From PGZG01 sp046292765 (GTDB lineage: Bacteria > Pseudomonadota > Gammaproteobacteria > Pseudomonadales > Alcanivoracaceae), in contig JBKBQA010000004.1 of NCBI GenBank assembly GCA_046292765.1, positions 1 through 64,000 on the forward strand: 64,000 nucleotides of DNA, given 5' to 3'. Position 1 is the first letter of the stretch, and each line of letters opens with the position of its first letter. The translations under genes and the position numbers were made by a program. Below are positions 8,540-17,046 of the stretch, one piece after another. The notes under the pieces were generated by a model. The model made no database searches, was not told the DNA's origin, and saw only the letters and a program-made list of their open reading frames with translations.

Positions 8540-9597
8540 CACTGATTCGTCAGTACATCTGGCGTGCCGTGATGATGCCGACGCTGATGGTGCTGGGCAT
8601 TCTGATGCTGCTTGATGGGCTGTTCGGTTTTGTTTATGAACTTGAGTCATTGCGCAATGACTATCAGGCCATGCAGGCACTGCAGTTTGTTTTCACCACC
8701 TTGCCACGCAGATTGGCGGATTTTCTGCCAATGGCGATCCTGCTCGGTGCCCTGGTGGGGTTGGGCCTGCTCGCCAACAGCGGCGAGTTGACGGTCATGC
8801 GAGCGGCCGGTGTCTCCACTATCAGCATCAGCTGGATGGTATTGCGGCCGACCCTGGTGCTGCTTGCTTGTGGTCTGCTGGTATCCGAATACATTGCTCC
8901 TCACACCGAACAGATTGCCCGCAGTAACAAGGCGCTGGCGGAAAGTGGCGGCGAAGGACTGCGCAACCTGTCCGGGTTGTGGCACCGGGACGGCGACGAG
9001 TTTATCTACATCAGTGCGGTGGAACCCAACGGGGTCCTGCACGGCGTAACCCGCTATCGGCTCGACGACGAAAACCGGCTCGTCGAAACACAGTTCGTTG
9101 GGCGAGCCATCTATCAGGGCAGTGAGTGGGCACTTGAGGATGTGCGTGGCAGCCGCATTGGTGCCGAGCAGGTGGAGACCTGGCAGGAAGATATTGGCAG
9201 CTGGAAGATGCAGCTGACCCCCGAGGTGCTGGCGGTGCTGATCCTGAAACCGGAGCACATGGCAGTTAGCAAGCTCTACGACTATGCCCGTTACTTGCAG
9301 CAGCAGGGCATCAACGCCGGGGAGTACATGCTGGTGTTCTGGCAGAAGCTGGCCCAGCCCTTTGCCACGTTGGGGATGGTGATGATCGCCGTGTCTTTCA
9401 TCTTTGGCCCCTTGCGACAGGTCAGCATGGGCCTGCGCCTGACCGCCGGTATCGGCGCCGGCTTGATCTTTCATTACGGCCAGCAGTTCTTCGGCCACAT
9501 GAGTCTGGTGTTTGAGGTTTCACCGTTGTGGGCAGCCTTTGCTCCGGCCGCCATCTGTCTGGTGGCGGGAGTGGTGCTGTTGCAGCGGGTGCGCTAA
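8536..9597 (+). CDS. lptG: LPS export ABC transporter permease LptG
   Basis: Second permease half of LptB2FGC. The 353-residue protein begins MTLIRQYIWRAVM, with N-terminal helices, a periplasmic beta domain (~residues 135-260) and C-terminal helices including the conserved ILLGALVGLGLLA and WQKLAQPFATLGMV segments. The ATG overlaps the lptF stop by four bases, giving coupled synthesis of the two permeases. Confidence 0.95.
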   Translation: MTLIRQYIWRAVMMPTLMVLGILMLLDGLFGFVYELESLRNDYQAMQALQFVFTTLPRRLADFLPMAILLGALVGLGLLANSGELTVMRAAGVSTISISWMVLRPTLVLLACGLLVSEYIAPHTEQIARSNKALAESGGEGLRNLSGLWHRDGDEFIYISAVEPNGVLHGVTRYRLDDENRLVETQFVGRAIYQGSEWALEDVRGSRIGAEQVETWQEDIGSWKMQLTPEVLAVLILKPEHMAVSKLYDYARYLQQQGINAGEYMLVFWQKLAQPFATLGMVMIAVSFIFGPLRQVSMGLRLTAGIGAGLIFHYGQQFFGHMSLVFEVSPLWAAFAPAAICLVAGVVLLQRVR

Positions 9598-9687
9598 GGT
9601 TGGGGCTGCGACGTTACGGCGTCGATGGTGTGCCCGGGGCTAGTGGGCCGAAGCCAGGGAAGAATACGAATAACCCGCGGGGGAACG

Positions 9688-10410
9688 GTGGCGGACTGGC
9701 AGTATTGCGCTCTGACTGATCAGGGTGTACGTCGCAAGCATAACGAAGATGCTGTGGTGGCTGTGCCCGCCACGGCGCTGTGGGCTGTGGCCGATGGTAT
9801 GGGTGGACATGAAGCTGGTGATGTCGCCAGCAAGATGGTCACCGATGCACTGGCTGCGGTGGTTCGCCCCGATAATTTCAGCCTGTTTGTCGACGCAGTG
9901 GAAGATGCGCTGATTCGGGTGAATCAGAGCATGCGGGATCATGCCGGACGGGAGTTTTCCGGTCGCATGATGGGGTCCACCGTGGTCTCCATGCTCGGCG
10001 CCGAAGGCTACGGAGCCTGCGTCTGGGCTGGCGACTCCCGCTGCTACCGATTGCGTGCTGGTGCTCTCGAACAGATCTCCCGTGATCACAGTCAGGTGCA
10101 ACGGCTGGTGGATGCCGGTGTGCTGTCCGCCGACGAGGCGGAGTCTCACCCCAATGCCAATGTGATTACCCGGGCTGTCGGCGGTGCCGCAGGACTGATT
10201 GTCGATGTGGTGATGTTCGATGTGCTGCCCGGAGACATCTTCCTGCTGTGCAGTGATGGTTTGCACAACGAGCTGTCGAGGGAAGAAATCGCCCAGACCC
10301 TGGCGCGAAGCGGCGTCGAAGAGAGCGCTCGAAGCCTTATTGATCAGGCGGTGGCAAAGGGCGCACGGGACAATGTGTCGGTCATCGTCATCACACCGGG
10401 GGTTGCATGA
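9688..10410 (+). CDS. PP2C-family serine/threonine protein phosphatase
   Basis: Protein of 240 residues, nearly all catalytic domain. Metal-binding motifs are clear: VRRKHNEDA, ADGMGGHEAG, a central Asp in CVWAGDSRCY, CSDGLHNELS and GARDNVSV. It should dephosphorylate Ser/Thr-phosphorylated proteins in the cytoplasm. I choose the GTG at 9688 because GCGGGGGAA lies just before it and the domain begins immediately; an ATG at 9625 would add 21 odd residues. The stop overlaps the next gene (ATGA). No protein kinase or type VI secretion gene is nearby. Confidence 0.9.
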   Translation: MADWQYCALTDQGVRRKHNEDAVVAVPATALWAVADGMGGHEAGDVASKMVTDALAAVVRPDNFSLFVDAVEDALIRVNQSMRDHAGREFSGRMMGSTVVSMLGAEGYGACVWAGDSRCYRLRAGALEQISRDHSQVQRLVDAGVLSADEAESHPNANVITRAVGGAAGLIVDVVMFDVLPGDIFLLCSDGLHNELSREEIAQTLARSGVEESARSLIDQAVAKGARDNVSVIVITPGVA

Positions 10411-10763
10411 GCGGTGCCCCGGAGCAGATCAACAAGCAGCTACTGGCGTTAACCGAGTCCTACGCCAACGCGGCTCTGGGTCCGGCGGAGTACCGTCGCC
10501 AGCGGCGGCTGCTGATCTGTCAGTGGACCGGGCAGATGGTGCCGGAGACAGGGCCCGATCGCGATAGTGAAGACGACACCGCGCCTAAGCTGAAGGCCAT
10601 TACCGAAACGGATATTGCCATGGCCACCTGGGCGCCCACCGAGGCCACTGCGCCACCGGCAAAAGCGCCGTGGCATCGTCGGCCGGCGGTCTGGATAACC
10701 CTGCTGCTGCTTCTGGTGGCGTTGATCGGTGCCGCTGGTCTGGCCTGGTTTGTGATGCGCTGA
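10407..10763 (+). CDS. Hypothetical C-tail membrane protein coupled to PP2C phosphatase
   Basis: Protein of 118 residues. Residues 1-50 form a charged helical segment (NKQLLALTESYANAALGPAE), followed by an Ala/Pro/Thr-rich linker and one strong transmembrane helix at ~95-117 (WITLLLLLVALIGAAGLAWF). It has no signal peptide, so a tail-anchored topology with a cytoplasmic N-terminus is likely. The ATG overlaps the phosphatase stop by four bases, implying coupled translation and a linked role such as a membrane anchor, substrate or regulator. Family not recognised. Confidence 0.75.
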   Translation: MSGAPEQINKQLLALTESYANAALGPAEYRRQRRLLICQWTGQMVPETGPDRDSEDDTAPKLKAITETDIAMATWAPTEATAPPAKAPWHRRPAVWITLLLLLVALIGAAGLAWFVMR

Positions 10764-10772
10764 CTGACCCGG

Positions 10773-11576
10773 TCAGGCTACGCTCTGGCCGGAAAGGTGC
10801 ACCACCTTGTCGTTCAGCTTCTTTATCTGCCTTGCCATATCAGTCATCAAGCCGTGAATCATGGTCGGGTTGCTGCGAATCAGCGTCTTGAACTGATCCT
10901 TCGGTACCTTCACCACCGAGCAGCGAGTCCGTGCCCGCACGGTGGCCGAGCGCGGCGAATGGGTCAGCACTGCCAGCGCACCTAGCACCTCACCTTCACC
11001 CACCTCTCCCACCACGACATCGTCAACAATCACATCTGCGCTGCCTTCAAACAGACTGAATACGTAATCCGGTCGGTCGCCCTGTTCGATAATAACGTCG
11101 CCAGGCTGGTAATAGGCGAAGCCAGGCGTGGTCTGGGTGTCGGCATCGGACTGGGTGGCGAGTATGCGTGTCAGGATGGCCTGCTGGGTCATCAGCATGC
11201 GTGTCCAGAGGCGAGCGCTTTCCACATCGGCCAATGCCGCGCGCACCAGCTCCAGCGTGTCGTAGCAGTGGAGCATCACCGGTGCCTCGGTGCTGTACTC
11301 AAGACTGTCCGGTGCATCCGGAGCGGCATCCGGCAGGATCAGGTCGCCCTCGTCCCAGGTAAACAGACGTCGGTTCATGCACTTCACATTGATCATTCCG
11401 GTCTTGACCAGATAGGTCTTGCCGGTGGCAAACCCCGCTGTCTGCAGGTTGGGGCTGATGCGGAAGTTGACTGACTCCGGTGTCAGAGAGAGACGTGCCA
11501 GCAGCTCATCGACAAGCCGCTTGTACTGGCGCATCAAGGCAGAAAATCCGGGGGTCGGTTCCGAAAGTGAAATCAT
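10773..11576 (-). CDS. Cyclic nucleotide-binding domain protein
   Basis: Protein of 267 residues. The C-terminal ~115 residues form a CRP-type cNMP-binding domain: PGDVIIEQGDRPDYVFSLFE, then the phosphate-binding cassette (GEVLGALAVLTHSPRSATVR), then a C-helix. No helix-turn-helix follows, so it is not a CRP-type activator. The N-terminal ~145 residues are helical and contain a FATGKTYLVKTGMI segment that may be a second, degenerate cNMP-like fold. It converges on the PP2C gene pair. A cNMP or PP2C-linked signalling role is possible but unproven. Confidence 0.85.
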   Translation of the reverse strand: MISLSEPTPGFSALMRQYKRLVDELLARLSLTPESVNFRISPNLQTAGFATGKTYLVKTGMINVKCMNRRLFTWDEGDLILPDAAPDAPDSLEYSTEAPVMLHCYDTLELVRAALADVESARLWTRMLMTQQAILTRILATQSDADTQTTPGFAYYQPGDVIIEQGDRPDYVFSLFEGSADVIVDDVVVGEVGEGEVLGALAVLTHSPRSATVRARTRCSVVKVPKDQFKTLIRSNPTMIHGLMTDMARQIKKLNDKVVHLSGQSVA

Positions 11577-11724
11577 GGCAACAAGAGCTCCGTGACGGGA
11601 GAATGCCCGGAGTATGCCGCAATTCCCACAGGGGTGACAGACGACCAGGTCGCGTTCGGCGCGCCCCGCCTGTGGGCTGCATCATATTCCCGACAGGTGG
11701 CAGAAAGCTGGCGATCAAGCGCAG

Positions 11725-12522
11725 TTAACGACGCCGGAAAACCGGTTCACGTTTTTCGAAATTGGCGCGCATGGCTTCGCGCTGATTGCTGCCCAGCAAC
11801 ACCGCCAGTTGCAACCGACGCTCCCGCGCCAGTGCGCGACGTTCACTGCCGTGGCGGGTGCTTCGGTACAGCTTCTTGGCAGCGGCGATGGCATCCGGCG
11901 AGCGCTTGCTGATCTGCTCGGCGAGTGTCATGGCGGCTGCCATCGGATCCTCTGTCACGGTGGTGAGGAGGTTAAGTTGCTGTCCTTCGCGGGCATCAAA
12001 CTTGCGCCCGGTCATGGTCAGCTCCATGGCGACATCGGTGCTGACCAGTTCCCGCAGGGTCACCGACGCGCTCATGTCAGGAATCAGGCCCCACTGGATT
12101 TCCATGATTGAGAACTGGCAGTCCGGGGTGCTGAAGCGGAAGTCGCAGGCCAGTGCCAGCTGCATGCCACCACCGAAGCAGTAACCGTGGGTGACGGCGA
12201 TCACTGGCACGGGAAGATCGCGCCAGGCCAGACACATGCGCTGGAACAGGTTGTCCTTGCGCCACCAGGGCAGGAACGCCGCCAGTATGCCGGCGGGCTT
12301 GCGCATCACGGTGGCAAAGTCGAGACCGGCACAAAACGCCTTGCCATCACCTTTCAGGATCACGGCGCGGACATCGGCGCTGCGCCGCACTGCACGGGCT
12401 GCATCCACCAGCGCATGCATCATGTCGAGATCAAGGCCATTGTACTTGTCGGCCCGGCTCAGGCTGACGATGGCCAAGTGCCCCTGATAGTCCACTCTGA
12501 CGCGATTGCGGAAAGTATCCAT
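11725..12522 (-). CDS. Crotonase-family enoyl-CoA hydratase/isomerase
   Basis: Protein of 265 residues with the crotonase fold. Oxyanion-hole segments are GKAFCAGLDF and GYCFGGGMQLALACD. The hydratase Glu expected after GGG is Gln here. The second acid is kept in SIMEIQWGLIPD, and an Asp follows eight residues later, the Glu/Asp spacing of delta3,5-delta2,4-dienoyl-CoA isomerases. An isomerase acting on unsaturated fatty acyl-CoA is therefore more likely than a classical hydratase; substrate unknown. The gene stands apart from beta-oxidation genes, between gatB and the cNMP protein. Confidence 0.85.
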   Translation of the reverse strand: MDTFRNRVRVDYQGHLAIVSLSRADKYNGLDLDMMHALVDAARAVRRSADVRAVILKGDGKAFCAGLDFATVMRKPAGILAAFLPWWRKDNLFQRMCLAWRDLPVPVIAVTHGYCFGGGMQLALACDFRFSTPDCQFSIMEIQWGLIPDMSASVTLRELVSTDVAMELTMTGRKFDAREGQQLNLLTTVTEDPMAAAMTLAEQISKRSPDAIAAAKKLYRSTRHGSERRALARERRLQLAVLLGSNQREAMRANFEKREPVFRRR

Positions 12523-12600
12523 TAGCTGTCTCCGGAACGGGAATACGCTGGCGTCAAGATTGCCAGATCAAGTGTCTGCGTCGCACCAGTGGGCGTGCTA

Positions 12601-14049
12601 TTAGCCTTCCAGCGCTTTCAGCAACAACTCATTCAACTGTTGCGGATTGCCCTTGCCCTGAGTGGCCTTCATGGCCTGACCAACAAAAAAGCCGAACATC
12701 TTCTTGCGTTTGGCTTCGTCAGCAGCGCGGTAGCCTTCTACCTGTGCCGGGTTGGCGGCGATGATCTCGTCCACCATTTTCTGCAAGGCGCCTGTGTCAG
12801 ATACCTGCTTCAGGCCGCGGGCCTCAATAATTTGGTCCGGGCTGCCTTCACCATTCCAGCAGGCTTCGAACACCTGCTTTGCTATTTTCGAGCTGATGGT
12901 GTTGTCTTTCAGTCGCGCAATCAGCTCGGCCAGATAAGCAGTGCTCACCGGACAAGCGCTGATCGACTTTTCTTCCGCATTCAGTCTCGCGGCGATTTCG
13001 CCCATGATCCAGTTCGCCGCCAGCTTGGCGTCGCCGCTGGTCTTCGCCACCTCCTCGAAGTAGGTGCTGGTGGCGTGATCGGACGACAGGATGCGGGCAT
13101 CGTAATCAGACAAACCGTACTCGCCCGTGAAGCGGGTGAGGCGTTGCGCCGGGAGTTCCGGCAGGCTGCTCCTCAGCTCGGCGATCTGCTCTTCGGTCAG
13201 CAAGACTGGCAGCAAGTCCGGGCAGGGGAAATAGCGGTAGTCGTTGGCGTCTTCCTTGCTACGCATGGCGCGGGAAACACCTGTGTCACCGTTAAACAGT
13301 CGGGTTTCCTGAGTGATGCTGCCGCCGTCTTCGAGAATGTCGATCTGTCGCTCGACTTCTTTCCCGATCGCCATTTCCATAAAGCGAAACGAGTTCAGAT
13401 TCTTGGTTTCGGTGCGGGTGCCGAGCTTTTCTTCGCCCTTGCGACGCACCGAGACGTTGACGTCAAAGCGCAGCGAACCCTGAGACATATCGCCGTCGCA
13501 GATGCCGATGGCGCTGACCAGGCCGTGCAGGGCGCGGGCAAACGCCACCGCTTCTTCAGCGCTGCGCATATCCGGTTCAGTCACCACTTCGATCAATGGC
13601 GTGCCGGCGCGGTTCAGGTCGATGCCGGTCATGCCGTGGAAATCTTCGTGCAACGATTTGCCGGCGTCCTCTTCCAGGTGGGCGTGATGAATGCGCACGG
13701 TTTTGCGACTGCCATCATCCAGAACCACTTCCATGCTGCCGGCGCCGACAATTGGTTCGGCCAGCTGGGTGGTCTGGTAGCCCTTGGGAAGATCCGGGTA
13801 GAAGTAATTCTTGCGCTCGAAAACCGAACGACGATTGATCTCCGCGCCCACGGCCAGGCCAAACTTCACTGCCATGTTGACGGCTTCGCGGTTCAGCACC
13901 GGCAGGGTGCCGGGCAGGGCGAGGTCCACCAGCGACGCCTGACTGTTCGGCTCGGCGCCAAAGGCGGTGCTGGCGGCGGAGAAGATCTTGGTTTTAGTGG
14001 CCAGCTGAACGTGAATTTCCAGGCCGATCACGGTTTCCCAGGCGCTCAT
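12601..14049 (-). CDS. gatB: Asp/Glu-tRNA amidotransferase subunit B
   Basis: The 482-residue GatB subunit of the GatCAB amidotransferase, which binds misacylated Glu-tRNA-Gln or Asp-tRNA-Asn and its phosphorylated intermediate. Conserved cradle-domain sequences include WETVIGLEIHVQL near the N-terminus, YFYPDLPKGYQ, and RFDVNVSVRRKG. The C-terminal tail is the YqeY-like domain. Its ATG overlaps the gatA stop by four bases. It is the last gene of gatC-gatA-gatB. Confidence 0.97.
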   Translation of the reverse strand: MSAWETVIGLEIHVQLATKTKIFSAASTAFGAEPNSQASLVDLALPGTLPVLNREAVNMAVKFGLAVGAEINRRSVFERKNYFYPDLPKGYQTTQLAEPIVGAGSMEVVLDDGSRKTVRIHHAHLEEDAGKSLHEDFHGMTGIDLNRAGTPLIEVVTEPDMRSAEEAVAFARALHGLVSAIGICDGDMSQGSLRFDVNVSVRRKGEEKLGTRTETKNLNSFRFMEMAIGKEVERQIDILEDGGSITQETRLFNGDTGVSRAMRSKEDANDYRYFPCPDLLPVLLTEEQIAELRSSLPELPAQRLTRFTGEYGLSDYDARILSSDHATSTYFEEVAKTSGDAKLAANWIMGEIAARLNAEEKSISACPVSTAYLAELIARLKDNTISSKIAKQVFEACWNGEGSPDQIIEARGLKQVSDTGALQKMVDEIIAANPAQVEGYRAADEAKRKKMFGFFVGQAMKATQGKGNPQQLNELLLKALEG

Positions 14050-15512
14050 TGCTCACCTCCGAAGGCCGGAGCCTGACGGTGCCAGTCGGTGGCCTGCTGA
14101 TAGCGGTGGGCCACATTCAGAATTTGTCCTTCACGGAAATAGTTGCCCACCAGCTGAACGCCGGCAGGCAGGCCATCAATCATGCCGCCGGGCATCGACA
14201 GCGCCGGAAGCCCCGCCAGATTCACGGCGATGGTGAACACGTCAGCCATATACATGGTGACGGGATCATCTTTTTTGGCGCCAAGGGGGAAGGCGACTTC
14301 TGGCGAAGTCGGACCAAGAATGACATCGGCTTTTTCAAACGCGCGTGCAAAATCATCACTGATCAGTCGCCGCACTTTCTGAGCGCGCAGGTAGTAGGCA
14401 TCGTAATAGCCATGCGACAGCGCATAGGTGCCAACCAGAATACGGCGTTGCACTTCGTCGCCGAAACCCTCGCTGCGCGAGCGCTTGTACAGATCCATCA
14501 GGTCGGCCGGGTCGTCACAGCGATAGCCGTAGCGCACGCCGTCAAAGCGAGACAGGTTGGATGACGCTTCTGCCGGTGCAATCACGTAATAGGCGGGCAC
14601 CGAGAGCTTGACGCTCGGCAGAGACACGCTGACCACTTTGGCGCCCTGACGCTCAAGTTCACGCGCTGTTTCGCGGGTCAGCTCGGCAATGCGGCCGTCC
14701 AGCGATGCCGGGAAAAATTCTTCCGGCAAGCCAACCGTGAGGCCGGCCAGCGGCTTGTCGAGGTCGGCAAGATAATTGTCGGTGGCACGATTCAGGCTGG
14801 TGGAGTCCTTGTCATCGTGGCCGACCATGCTCTGCAGCATCAAGGCGCAATCCGCGGCGCTTTGAGCCATCGGTCCGGCCTGATCCAGACTTGAAGCGAA
14901 AGCAATCATTCCCCAGCGCGAGACGGTGCCATAAGTGGGCTTCAGACCGGTGATGCCGGTGAGCGCCGCCGGCTGGCGAATTGAGCCGCCGGTGTCTGTG
15001 CCAGTGGCTGCCGGTGCCAGACGTGCCGCCACCGCCGCTGCAGAGCCGCCGGACGAACCACCTGGCACCCGCGACAGGTCCCAGGGGTTTTTCACCGGAC
15101 CATAAAAGCTGGTTTCGTTCGACGAGCCCATAGCAAACTCGTCCATGTTGGTCTTGCCCAGCATCACGGCGCCGGCAGCGCGCATGCGCTCGACCACGGT
15201 GGCATCGTAGGGCGAAACAAAATTATCCAGCATCCGCGAGCCGCACGATGTGCGCACACCCGCGCTGCAGAAAATATCCTTGTGCGCAATCGGCAGGCCA
15301 TTGAGCAGCCCGGCATTGCCGGCGGCGCGGGCGCTGTCAGCTGAGTCCGCTTCCCGGCGCGCCTGTTCGGCGGTGACGGTAACAAAACTGTTCAGCTCGC
15401 CATCGAGCTTCTCGATGCGGGCAAGAAAATGATCGGCCAGTTCCCGCGCCGACACCTTGCCGGCGTCGAGCTGGGCCTTGAGTTCAGTCAGGGTCTGTTG
15501 GTGCAGGCTCAT
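14046..15512 (-). CDS. gatA: Asp/Glu-tRNA amidotransferase subunit A
   Basis: Glutaminase/amidase subunit of GatCAB, 488 residues. The amidase-signature Ser-cisSer-Lys triad is complete: Lys78 (AHKD), Ser153 (GGSSGGS) and Ser177 (TGGSIR). It releases ammonia from glutamine and channels it to GatB. The gene is coupled by ATGA overlaps to gatC upstream and gatB downstream, so the three subunits should be made together. Confidence 0.97.
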   Translation of the reverse strand: MSLHQQTLTELKAQLDAGKVSARELADHFLARIEKLDGELNSFVTVTAEQARREADSADSARAAGNAGLLNGLPIAHKDIFCSAGVRTSCGSRMLDNFVSPYDATVVERMRAAGAVMLGKTNMDEFAMGSSNETSFYGPVKNPWDLSRVPGGSSGGSAAAVAARLAPAATGTDTGGSIRQPAALTGITGLKPTYGTVSRWGMIAFASSLDQAGPMAQSAADCALMLQSMVGHDDKDSTSLNRATDNYLADLDKPLAGLTVGLPEEFFPASLDGRIAELTRETARELERQGAKVVSVSLPSVKLSVPAYYVIAPAEASSNLSRFDGVRYGYRCDDPADLMDLYKRSRSEGFGDEVQRRILVGTYALSHGYYDAYYLRAQKVRRLISDDFARAFEKADVILGPTSPEVAFPLGAKKDDPVTMYMADVFTIAVNLAGLPALSMPGGMIDGLPAGVQLVGNYFREGQILNVAHRYQQATDWHRQAPAFGGEQ

Positions 15513-15796
15513 TCGATCACCCGGGGGACAAGGAAGCAGCTGCCTTCGCTGGCCGCGGCCAGGGGCAGAACACGGTCGCGCAGATCAGACGGTTGCGGCA
15601 CGTCTTCACGCAGGGGCTGGCTGACGTCGAGTGGGTGAGCCAGCGGGGTGATGTGATCGACATCGGCCTGCTGCAGCTCGTCCACCATGTTGAGAATGTC
15701 GCTGAGACGGTTGGCCAGCGCCTTGCTCTGTTCGGCACTGACGTGCAGACGGGCCAGATGGGCCACCTGGAGGACAGTGTCCTGATCGATTGCCAT
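15509..15796 (-). CDS. gatC: Asp/Glu-tRNA amidotransferase subunit C
   Basis: Small (95-residue) stabilising subunit that wraps the GatA-GatB interface. Typical features are DTVLQVAHLARLHV at the N-terminus and a C-terminal FLVPRVIE tail. I start at the ATG at 15796 (MAIDQDT); an in-frame start at 15838 would add 14 residues not seen in the family. First gene of the gatCAB operon, divergent from mreB. Confidence 0.95.
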   Translation of the reverse strand: MAIDQDTVLQVAHLARLHVSAEQSKALANRLSDILNMVDELQQADVDHITPLAHPLDVSQPLREDVPQPSDLRDRVLPLAAASEGSCFLVPRVIE

Positions 15797-15867
15797 GAGC
15801 GTCTCCGGCAGGGTCGGGAAAGGCGGGAAAACTACCATATCTGTGTCACAGCCGGCACCCCTCTTGC

Positions 15868-15896
15868 TTGCCGAAACCCCATGCCGTTGCTAGAGT
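15868..15896 (+). promoter_or_regulatory. Candidate sigma70 promoter for mreB
   Basis: TTGCCG (15868-15873) and TAGAGT (15891-15896) are separated by exactly 17 bases and lie about 60 bases upstream of the mreB ATG in the divergent gatC/mreB region. Match by eye only. Confidence 0.45.
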
Positions 15897-15956
15897 TGCC
15901 CGATTGTGGCGGGACCCCCCGTCTTTCGCCGAAAAAAATCAGGAATCTTGCCAGTC

Positions 15957-17000
15957 ATGTCCTTCTTCAAGCGCATCCGCGGGATGTTCTCCACCGACCT
16001 CTCGATCGACCTAGGTACCGCCAACACCCTGATCTACGTCCGTGGCCGGGGTATCGTGCTCGATGAACCCTCGGTGGTGGCCATCCGCCATCAGGGCGCC
16101 CAGAAGAGTGTCGCTGCCGTGGGCACCGAGGCCAAGCGCATGCTCGGCCGGACTCCGGGCAACATCACCGCTATCCGGCCGATGAAGGACGGCGTTATTG
16201 CCGACTTCGAAGTCACTGAAAAGATGCTCCAGTACTTCATCAAGAAGGTCCATGAGACCGGCTTCTTCCCGCCGGCCCCGCGGGTGCTGGTGTGTGTGCC
16301 CTGCCAGTCCACCCAGGTGGAGCGCAAGGCGATTCTGGATTCCGCCTACGGCGCGGGCGCCCGTGAGGTGTATCTGATTGAAGAGCCGATGGCAGCGGCG
16401 ATCGGCGCTGGCCTGCCGGTGGAAGAGGCACGTGGCTCCATGGTGGTGGATATCGGCGGCGGCACCACCGAGATCGCCATTATCTCCCTGAATGGGGTGG
16501 TCTACTCCCAATCGCTGCGAATCGGTGGCGACAAGTTCGACGAGGCCATCGTCTCCTTCGTCCGCAAGGAGTACGGCAGCCTGATCGGTGAATCCACCGC
16601 CGAGCGTATCAAGCAGGAAATCGGCTGTGCCTTCCCGGGCGGCGAGCTGCTGGAGATTGACGTGCGCGGGCGTAACCTCGCCGAAGGGGTGCCACGCCAG
16701 TTCACCCTGAATAGCGAAGAGATCCTTGAGGCGTTGCGAGAGCCGCTGGCAGCCATCGTCAATGGCGTCAAGAATGCCCTTGAGGCCTCGCCGCCGGAAC
16801 TGGCGTCGGACATCGCCGACAGCGGCATGGTGCTGACCGGGGGCGGAGCCCTGCTGCGCGACATCGACAAGCTGTTGGCCGAGGAAACCGGCCTGTCGGT
16901 GATTGTTGCCGAGGATCCGCTCACCTGCGTCGCCCGCGGTGGCGGCAAGGCGCTGGAAATCATGGACACCCGCGGCCTCGACCTGATCACCAGCATCTGA
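15957..17000 (+). CDS. mreB: Rod shape-determining actin-like protein MreB
   Basis: Bacterial actin that forms membrane-bound filaments directing lateral-wall synthesis. The 347-residue protein has DLGTANTLIY (phosphate 1 region), the VVDIGGGTTEIA phosphate 2 motif, and the adenosine motif LTGGGALLRD. An N-terminal amphipathic segment (FFKRIRGMF) fits membrane binding. The ATG at 15957 gives the standard length. First gene of mreBCD-maf-yhdP-nitrilase-tldD. Confidence 0.98.
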   Translation: MSFFKRIRGMFSTDLSIDLGTANTLIYVRGRGIVLDEPSVVAIRHQGAQKSVAAVGTEAKRMLGRTPGNITAIRPMKDGVIADFEVTEKMLQYFIKKVHETGFFPPAPRVLVCVPCQSTQVERKAILDSAYGAGAREVYLIEEPMAAAIGAGLPVEEARGSMVVDIGGGTTEIAIISLNGVVYSQSLRIGGDKFDEAIVSFVRKEYGSLIGESTAERIKQEIGCAFPGGELLEIDVRGRNLAEGVPRQFTLNSEEILEALREPLAAIVNGVKNALEASPPELASDIADSGMVLTGGGALLRDIDKLLAEETGLSVIVAEDPLTCVARGGGKALEIMDTRGLDLITSI

Positions 17001-17046
17001 CCGGACGCCCCGCGCCCGGCTGCCCCGGAGGCCTGTCATCGCCGGC

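Noticed and set aside
12589..14076. Long open frame (495 codons) antisense to gatB
   Set aside because: It mirrors the GC-biased third positions of gatB, contains no domain pattern, and gatB is certain.
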